Under the pieces are notes generated by a model, which worked only from the letters and a program-made list of their open reading frames with translations, was not told the DNA's origin and ran no database searches. A stretch of 64,000 bases of DNA from positions 5,371,001 to 5,435,000 of the forward strand of contig NW_018343973.1 of assembly GCF_002099425.1 (NCBI RefSeq), given 5' to 3'. Source of the DNA: Phascolarctos cinereus (taxonomy: Eukaryota > Chordata > Mammalia > Diprotodontia > Phascolarctidae). Shown here piece by piece: positions 57,650-64,000 of the stretch. The position numbers were made by a program, and so were the translations under genes. Each line of letters begins with the position of its first letter. Position 1 is the first letter of the stretch.

Positions 57650-59600
57650 ATAAATTCAATCAATTAATCAACAAGCATGTATAATATGCCTATGTGCCAG
57701 AGTCTGTGCTAGGTAGTCTACTACCTGATCTCCGGCTTCCATTGGGAAGAGGAAAACCGACATTCCATCCATCCCACACTTGCACTAGTCTCCTGCATTG
57801 TGGAGTAAGGTCTCTTGCCTCTTAATGAATTTTAATTCAATTCAATAAACATTTATTATGCCTCTACTATGTGCCAGGAACAGTACAAGTGCTGGGGATA
57901 CAAATAAGAAAAAGAAAGACAGCCCCTGCCCTCAAGCAACTTACTATCTTATAGGGGAAGATAATATATAAGAGGAAACTGGAAGAGAGGGATACCAGGA
58001 AGTACTCAGCTTGAGCACTGGAGTGAGCTGGAAAGTCCAGGTCCTGGACTTTGGGGAGGTTAGTGCTCTACATCTAGTTCTCCAGTCAGAGGGGAGTAGA
58101 GGCTGAGGGAGGTGGGGAGGTATGCAAAGCTGAGTTAGCAGCACTGTGATGAGACTAGAAGTGATCAGCTTATCCTGGGAGGGGATTCTTGTTGTGTGAA
58201 GTTGAAACTGAACTGAGCTGCAAGAGGAAAATGGAAGAGGAGAAATACTATGTTCCATGCAACATAGCACCAGGCTTCTCCCTTTCAGGAGGAGGAGAAG
58301 GCCATTCCAATAAGTCTCCAGCCTGGTCTTTCACCTTGGGGGAAGGGGAGTAACAGCATTCCTTCAACTCTCTGCACTAGTCCCTGAATAGCCTAAGCCC
58401 CTGACAGGACTATACCTTGAGGCCAAATAACTATGAACCATGAAAATCTGTGAATTTCTTGAGAGCGGAGATGATCTTTCGCCTTTCTTTGTATTCTTAG
58501 TGCTTAGCACACTGCCTGGCACATAGCACACACTTAATAAATGTTTCCTGATTGACAGAAGACACAAAGACAAAACAAGACAGTTTCTGCCCACAAGATG
58601 ATTAAATTCTAACGGGGTGGGGGAGTGACAACATGCATATATGCGTGTAAGACACACATAAAGTAAATATAAAGAAAACATGGTCAGGGAAAGGCTTTAA
58701 CAGTTGGGGGAACCAGGAAAGGCCTCATCCAAAAGGCAGAGTTTAAGATTAATCTTAAAGATGAAACTGAATATCCTGAGAGGTAGAAGTGAGGAAGGAG
58801 TGCATTCCAGGGATCGAGTCAGTGACAAGCAATGCCAGGTGGTATGTCTTTCAGGAAAGGCACCTATGGAATACTGTGGAAACTGAAACAGCAAGACTTG
58901 AGGATGACACAAAGGACATGAACCCAAGGGCTTGGGAGGAAAGGACTGCTCTCAACAGAAATAGGGAAATTTGGAAGAGGGGTGGGTTTCAGGAGAAAAT
59001 TAATGAGTTCTGATTTGAATATGTTGAGTTTGAGATATTTCTGGAATATTCAGTTCAAAATTTCTCAAAGGTATTTGGTGGAACTCAGGAGAAGGATGAG
59101 GTTTGAATACATAGATTGAGACAGTCTTCTACATAGAGATAATGAAACCAATGGGAGGTGATGAGTTCACCAAACGAAAATGTGTAAGGGGGGGGAGGGG
59201 TCAGGACAGAGCTCTGGAGTACTTATCTTGCTAAGCACAGGGGATATTGAAAAAAAGGCAAAAAACCCCCCAACAACCAGTCCCTGTTCTCAAGGAGCTC
59301 ACAATTTAATAAAGAAAAGCAATATGCAAACAACTATGTACAAACAAGAGACACACAGACTCTACTGGACATGATTTCAGAAGGAAGGCGATGGCATTAA
59401 GGGAGACTCGGAAAAACTTCTCGTATAGAAGAATGTGAGATTTTGGTTGGAACTCAAAAGAAACCAGGGACAGCAGGAGAAGGAGCTGAGGTAGGAGAGA
59501 AATTCCAGGGTTGGGGGACAAGCCCAGAGTTGAGAGATGGAGTGTCTGGTGTTAAGAAGCTTGTGAGAAAACACTCAATTGCTACAGTTTCTCAAAAGAA
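57650..59600. repeat. Cluster of ancient repeat copies
   Basis: Repeated blocks: CAACAAGCATGTATAATATG (57670), CAATAAACATTTATTATGCC and ACAGCCCCTGCCCTCAAGCA (57840-57940), an L2 3' end at 58440-58552 (GTGCTTAGCACACTGCCTGG), then AAAGGCCTCATCCAAAAGGC (58720), GAGTGCATTCCAGGGATCGA (58800), CCCTGTTCTCAAGGAGCTCA (59282) and CCCAGAGTTGAGAGATGGAG (59522). Several open frames on both strands here are repeat-derived, not genes. Confidence 0.55.
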
Positions 59601-59639
59601 GCGGGTTGGGAAGGGGCAGAGGGAGTAAGAGAACTAGAT

Positions 59640-60015
59640 AAAAGCAATGAAAAGGACTGTTTCAGAGAAACCTGGAAAGATTTATATGGCTGATGTAGAA
59701 TGAAGTGATCAAAATGAGGAAAATAACTTATGCAATAACAATAACATTATAAAATCGAACAACTTTGAAAGACTTAAGCACTTTGATCAATGCAATGACC
59801 AACCACAATTCCAGAGGATGAACAATGAGACTCTTATCAAAGTGCAGAATGAGATATCTATTTGTGGACATGACCAATGTGGGACTTTGTTTTGTTCAAT
59901 GAAGCATATCTGTTGTAACACAGTCTAAAATTTTTTTCCAATAACGGAGTGGGGTGGGTAGAGAGAGAAATAAAATGTTAACCAGATGAAAATAAAATAA
60001 AATTTAAAAACAAAA
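59640..60015 (+). mobile_element. L1 3' end, sense
   Basis: TTTCAGAGAAACCTGGAAAG, ACAATTCCAGAGGATGAACA, TGAAAATAAAATAAAATTTA tail, parallel to the antisense copies at 4.8 and 16 kb. Confidence 0.72.
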
Positions 60016-60662
60016 TAAATGGGGAAAGCGCTATTCTGGGGATAGGTGGGTGGGTTAGATGGTACATGTGTGTGGAGATAGTTTTGCTTCAAAAGAGAAA
60101 GTCAAGAGTGTCACTAAAAGACATTTCCATAGGAGAGGAAGTGTCCTTATAATAGTTTTCTGATGCAAATTTGCACATTAGGAGACAACCCTCTTTAAGA
60201 AAAGGTCTACTAGGTTGGATAGCATTCCACTCCAGGATGGAGTTTAAAGTTAAATGGATTATGGGTTAACTTTTCTGCCTTACAGCAAAATAAATAAATG
60301 TTTTATTAAGGTTAGGTTTAAGTTTTTGGGAGAGAGAAGTGATTTGCAAGTGACTGAAACCTGTTTACATTTAATTTTTTCTTTCACGTTTCAGATTTGG
60401 AGATCAAATGACTTTACTCCAGGAAAAGGTCAATACCCCCATCCTCCTTGACATTTCCACTTGCTTCCAGGCATCTCTCCCTTCCCCACGTAGCCACTGA
60501 TTCTACTCGTATCAATCCATATAACTAGAATTAAAAGCCCACGGAGATAAAAAACAAAAAGGGAGAAAAAGGGAGAAGGAAGGGGGGAAAAACCGCAACT
60601 GTCTGGCAACAGAAGAATGAATGCTAAGTAGCTTTTTCCAGCTGCTCCTTTAACTTTATACT

Positions 60663-60700
60663 TTTCTTTTTTCTTTTCTTTCTTTCTTTTTTTTTTTTAA
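60663..60700. repeat. (TTTC)n / T-rich tract
   Basis: TTTTCTTTCTTTCTTTC followed by a T run. Confidence 0.9.
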
Positions 60701-60901
60701 AGAGAAGCTTGTTGGCATTATCATTACTATTTTAAAGTAGAAAAATAGCATGCATGAGTATGTGGGGGTAGGGTTTTGTTTATGAAAACATGAAAAGTTT
60801 TTCTTGATTTTTTTATGAATAAAAGAATATGCTAAATGAATGAAGAAAATATGTAATCAAACATGCTGTATTATTATTCAGTTGATCTTCTTTTCAACCC
60901 T

Positions 60902-61150
60902 AGGGGCAGCTAGGTAGTGCAGTGGATAGAGTGCCAGGCCTGGAGTCAGGAAGACCTGATTTCAAATCCAAACCTCTGATACTTACTAGCTGTGTGACTC
61001 TGCTGTAAAATGAGGATGGTAATAGCACTTACCTCCCAGGGCTATTGTGAGGGTCAAATGAGGTAATAATTGTAAAGTGCTTAGTACAGTGCTTATATAA
61101 CTCCTGCACCTATAAGTATTTACAGGGCTGGCTTTTAATGGCAGGACATC
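60902..61150 (+). mobile_element. tRNA-headed SINE with MIR-like tail
   Basis: AGGGGCAGCTAGGTAGTGCA, GTCAGGAAGACCTGATTTCA, TACCTCCCAGGGCTATTGTG, TAAAGTGCTTAGTACAGTGC. Confidence 0.85.
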
Positions 61151-61394
61151 GAATATGCCTTCCATGTCTAGGCCAATGATAAGAATCCTTTTCTGTACAT
61201 GATGAAACGCTTTCCCTGACCTCATATAACAAACAGATTGTTTCTCTATGCAGTTTTGGTCCCTTTCCTTTATGTAATGGCTCTCTGTTTCTAATTGTCC
61301 AAGTATCCTGGTCACTTTTTCTTAATAGCTGGCCAGTACCATTCAAAACTTGGTTTGTGATGAAGGTCAGATCTTATTGGTTAAAAGAGCATCT

Positions 61395-61550
61395 AGCATT
61401 GAAAAGAGAACTCGATTTGAATCCTAGCTATATCAATTACCACCAGCAAAGTAAGTTCATTGAGTTCAGGGCTATTTCATTTTTATTCTTATATCCCTGC
61501 CCAGCATAGTGCTGTGTATGTAACAGATGCCTGATATATCCAGGTTGATT
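61395..61550 (+). mobile_element. MIR head and L2 3' end fragments
   Basis: GAACTCGATTTGAATCCTAG (MIR-like), then TTCATTGAGTTCAGGGCTAT and CCCAGCATAGTGCTGTGTAT (L2-like). Confidence 0.5.
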
Positions 61551-61781
61551 TAAAATCTAGATGCCATGGTCATTCTGAATTGGTCATGGCTAAGTGGTAC
61601 CTGATTGAGCCACTATTCCATTTCTCAATAAATGCCCTGAATTTCACTTCTTACCTAAGAGATTAGAAAACTAAGAAAAGGTTAGGTACCAGTTGAAGTA
61701 CTCTATTTAGTGGTGTCCAGGTATCCTAAATTAAAGAGAGAAGTTTCCATGCTGAAGTTGGAGAAAGCTGGACTACTTTAC

Positions 61782-61951
61782 CTCTGATTCAGAGCTGTCC
61801 AGTTCAGCCAAAGTTGGGGCTTTAAGGAGTTTCTTCCGTTGCACTGTTGTTGGTGGGCCACTTGCACCATTGGCTTTTGTTTGTGGTGTTAAACTGCCAT
61901 TCGACACAGAGGCTTCTGTCCCTTTCTTTGGAGATTCAGGAGTGGTTACAT
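61782..61951 (-). CDS. SPIRE1: SPIRE1 linker exon (DVTTPES... to ...DSSESE)
   Basis: 170-nt exon with acceptor TTTTACTAG and donor GTAAAG. It starts in phase 1 and ends at a codon boundary. Residues begin [11 protein letters not shown] and end [16 protein letters not shown]. The end is nearly identical to human SPIRE1, while the middle (residues about 8-35) is freely diverged, as expected for a disordered linker. I believe the conserved [13 protein letters not shown] part overlaps the myosin V globular-tail-binding motif, from memory of the family, not from the sequence alone. The donor follows GAATCAGAG directly. An open frame runs upstream of the acceptor but has no support as coding. Confidence 0.96.
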
Positions 61952-62189
61952 CTAGTAAAAGAAACAAAAAAGCATACGTTGTGATCTAAGAAAGGCAATC
62001 AGAATAACCCAAAACATACAAGCAGAAGCACATACAAAGAAACAATTCCCCATACAATATTTCAGATTTAATCTCAATTTTTTTTAACAAAAAAAATTTA
62101 TTGGAGCATATGTGAGATAATTATATTTAAGAATAACTGGCAAATCCCATTTAAGAGACACTGTGGCTGGGTCACTTTATTCATATATT

Positions 62190-62290
62190 TAAGTTAGAAC
62201 ACAGAGGTGGAAGAGACCTTAGATATTTAACCACCTCATTGTACAGAAGCAGACACTGGGACCCAGAAATACTAAATTTACTCTCTCTAA
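62190..62290 (-). mobile_element. MIR-like fragment, antisense
   Basis: ACAGAGGTGGAAGAGACCTT, GAAGCAGACACTGGGACCCA. Confidence 0.5.
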
Positions 62291-62423
62291 AGAGGCTACA
62301 GAAAACAGATGAAGAAGAGAAGAAATGAGTTTTTTAAAAAACATAAAAAAATAACAGTGCACTGTTACATGTGAGGAAGAGGTTTGGTTTAAAACATTTA
62401 AGAAGACTGAAGGGAAGAGAATA

Positions 62424-62742
62424 ATCATTTATATAGCACCTACTATGTGCCACTATGCTAAGTACTTTTTATAATCATTATCTCATTTGGTCCTCACAAC
62501 AGACCTGCGAGGTTGGGTGCCATTATTATCCCCATTTTACAGTTGAGCAAACTGAAGTAACTGAATGGCATGGTGCAGCTGGAAAAAGACCTGGTTTAAA
62601 ATCTTGGCTCTGCTATTTAATACCTATGTAACCTTGGAAAGTCACTCTACATTTCTGGCCCTTTGTTTCCTCAACCACAAAATAAGAGGGTTGGATTACA
62701 TGACCTCTCATATTTTTCCCAGCTCTAAATTTATGAACCTGT
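62424..62742. mobile_element. Antisense MIR abutting a sense Ther-1/MIR
   Basis: 62424-62558: CATTTATATAGCACCTACTA, CCATTTTACAGTTGAGCAAA (antisense). 62560-62742: CCTTGGAAAGTCACTCTACA, AGGGTTGGATTACATGACCT, CCAGCTCTAAATTTATGAAC (sense). Confidence 0.75.
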
Positions 62743-62879
62743 GTGTATTCATATATATTCACCTGCATATGTACTTAACAAAAACATACAGAATTTTGTT
62801 TGACTAGACCTGCAAAGTCACTAAGTATAAGGAGCTCCCAGGGAAGAATCTTCTCTACCAATACAGAGGGTTTGGCTAG

Positions 62880-62985
62880 AAGAACATGGGGTGCTGAAAA
62901 GAAAACTGGATTTAAATCCCAGCTACATGGCAGATGACTCAGATACAGTGGGTGATACTGGCCTTTCTAAATTAAGCCTTTCCCC
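62880..62985 (+). mobile_element. MIR-like fragment
   Basis: GCTGAAAAGAAAACTGGATT, TAAATCCCAGCTACATGGCA. Confidence 0.45.
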
Positions 62986-63218
62986 AGGATCACTACCAGT
63001 TAATGTTAAGTTCTCAGAGAAGTGCCTGGGGTATTGAGAACCTAAGTGATTTCCCGACTTAAATAGGCTGAATCTTTGATTTCACTGACTGTGGCTTGGA
63101 AGAAGCCCTTCAATTTTCTTTTTGACAGATGTTTAAACAAGCAGATGAGTGAAATGTGTTTCACAAAAATCACAAAACCCATGTCAGGTGTTGAAGTGCT
63201 TTCTTTTTTTTTTTTTAC

Positions 63219-63260
63219 CTGACAAGTCAAAACTGTGAGACATGCTAAGTGGCCGCATTG
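63219..63260 (-). CDS. SPIRE1: SPIRE1 42-nt cassette exon (14 residues)
   Basis: Reads, after one base from the upstream exon, as MRPLSMSHSFDLS and ends one base into the next codon. It is preceded by a TTTTTTCAG acceptor and followed by GT. Length is 42 nt and both ends are phase 1, so inclusion or skipping keeps the frame: included it gives ...A-MRPLSMSHSFDLS-DVTTP, skipped it joins the upstream exon directly to DVTTP. I recall the same insert in a human SPIRE1 isoform. It sits in the linker between the WH2 repeats and the Spir box and is rich in serine, so it could be a phosphorylation segment; that role is inference. Confidence 0.9.
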
Positions 63261-64000
63261 CTGAAAAAAGAAAAACAGCATAAAGAAAGTAATTCAGGCA
63301 TTAGAAAAGCACAGGGAAGACAAAAGAGGGAGTGGGGAATTAAAGAATATCCTTAGTACATTTCAGATGTAATGAAGGGGGCTAGCTGGCATAAAACTGA
63401 AATTTTAAACTATATTCGATATGTAGTGTTAGAGTTACAAATAACATCAATAAAACTTGAAGTACAGTAACAATAAGAAAAACATACTATATTTTTAACA
63501 TTCTAAAATGAATGTATGATAAAGGTAGACTTTTGATTGGGAAAAATCACAAAATATATCATTTGAAAAAAGAAAACTTACATCAGACCAAAATAAAAAC
63601 GAACACAGCAATGTTTCAAACAAACTTTAGTGACCAAAAACTGAATTTTCTGGAGAGCATTTTTTTCTCTTCTGATTTATAGCTACCTTTAAAGAATCTT
63701 GATATTAAAAATCTGGCTTTGGGGTTGTGAATATCTACTCTGAAGTACAAATTCAGGTAATATTGAGAAGTCAAAATCTTGTTTCTTGTCTGTAATGAAC
63801 TATTTGGTTATACAGTGTTTGTTCTAGTTTGTTTTTTAAAGGGGATAAATAAAAAGCATTTATATAGTGCTTTCTTAGCCAGGCATCGTGCTAAGCACTT
63901 TACAAATAGTATCTCACTTGAAAAATAAAAGCATTGATGATCTCTGATCTAAAAAAATAAGAAATTAACTAACCTTTTCTCTGCACAACATTTTGACCAC
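63261..64000. other. SPIRE1: SPIRE1 intron upstream of the cassette exon
   Basis: AT-rich, with one antisense MIR fragment at about 63855-63925 (CATTTATATAGTGCTTTCTT, GTGCTAAGCACTTTACAAAT). No further SPIRE1 exon can be supported before the window ends. Confidence 0.6.

Larger units (their letters stand above)
30065..64000 (-). other. SPIRE1: SPIRE1 locus, 3' part of the gene (actin nucleator)
   Basis: SPIRE1 nucleates unbranched actin filaments through WH2 repeats, cooperates with FMN-type formins through its KIND domain, and is recruited to vesicle membranes by a C-terminal FYVE-like zinc finger; it also binds myosin V. Ten coding exons are readable here on the minus strand, each bounded by AG/GT and joining in compatible phases: 63219-63260, 61782-61951, 49490-49580, 45963-46105, 42203-42376, 37866-38003, 37255-37325, 36677-36704, 36433-36569 and 33632-33890. 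The translation follows mammalian SPIRE1 as I remember it, almost residue for residue in the Spir box, zinc finger and C-terminal tail. Without the two optional exons the visible part is 345 residues plus stop. KIND and WH2 exons lie beyond the right edge. The gene converges on PRELID3A. High sequence agreement makes a paralogue (SPIRE2) very unlikely. Confidence 0.97.

Noticed and set aside
57944-58681. Two open frames of 105-108 codons on the minus strand.
   Set aside because: They overlie an ancient repeat cluster and an L2 end and carry no recognisable domain.
63974-64000. Possible SPIRE1 exon end (donor-like GTTAGT after AGAGAAAAG on the minus strand) at the right edge.
   Set aside because: In the phase needed to join the cassette exon it reads GQNVVQRK, unlike the expected SPIRE1 sequence (EEIRRSRL) at that junction. 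Probably intron.

Overview
This window is non-coding-rich mammalian DNA, almost certainly from a marsupial and probably an Australian one. The evidence is the set of interspersed repeats: many tRNA-headed SINEs with the marsupial box 'GGGGCAGCTAGGTGGC', MAR1-type SINEs ending in an AACAACAACAA tail, the short WSINE1-like form with crisp target-site duplications, abundant MIR/Ther-1 CORE-SINEs, and old L2 and CR1/L3 LINEs. I saw no copy of the characteristic Monodelphis young SINE tail, so an Australian lineage is the better guess. No prokaryotic features, CRISPR arrays or functional RNA genes were found.

Two protein-coding genes are visible, arranged tail to tail. On the + strand the window opens inside a gene whose last coding exon is at 10663-10734. 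It encodes a PRELI/SLMO-family C-terminus and is best read as PRELID3A, a mitochondrial intermembrane-space lipid-transfer protein. On the - strand, from the right edge down to about 30.06 kb, lies the 3' part of SPIRE1, an actin nucleator that works with formins and myosin V on vesicles. Ten SPIRE1 coding exons can be read with matching splice phases: a 42-nt cassette exon (63219-63260), 61782-61951, 49490-49580, 45963-46105, the optional 174-nt mitochondrial 'ExonC' (42203-42376), 37866-38003 (Spir box), 37255-37325 and 36677-36704 (FYVE-like zinc finger), 36433-36569, and the terminal exon 33632-33890. The constitutive part seen here codes for 345 residues. The KIND and WH2 domains are off the right edge. 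The PRELID3A-SPIRE1 neighbourhood matches the order I recall from human 18p11.21.

Layout. 1-10.6 kb is PRELID3A intron or upstream sequence packed with SINEs, an L2, and an L1 fragment nested in a CR1/L3. 10.7-30 kb is the 3' UTR of PRELID3A and the intergenic gap, with a SINE-interrupted 7SL RNA pseudogene at 12.03-12.59 kb, further L1, L2 and CR1 fossils and hAT-like elements. 30.06-33.6 kb is the probable SPIRE1 3' UTR. 33.9-64 kb is SPIRE1 introns, SINE-poor between 36.2 and 42.7 kb around the zinc-finger, Spir-box and ExonC exons, and repeat-rich from 42.7 kb on, with two possible LTR-like fossils (50.7-51.1 and 54.6-55.0 kb).

I found no undescribed multi-gene system. The most interesting points are the preserved mitochondrial ExonC and 14-residue cassette of SPIRE1, the 7SL pseudogene, and lineage-specific insertions or duplications next to alternatively used SPIRE1 exons. 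Repeat family names are from pattern recognition and boundaries are good to roughly 10-20 bases unless a duplication fixes them.
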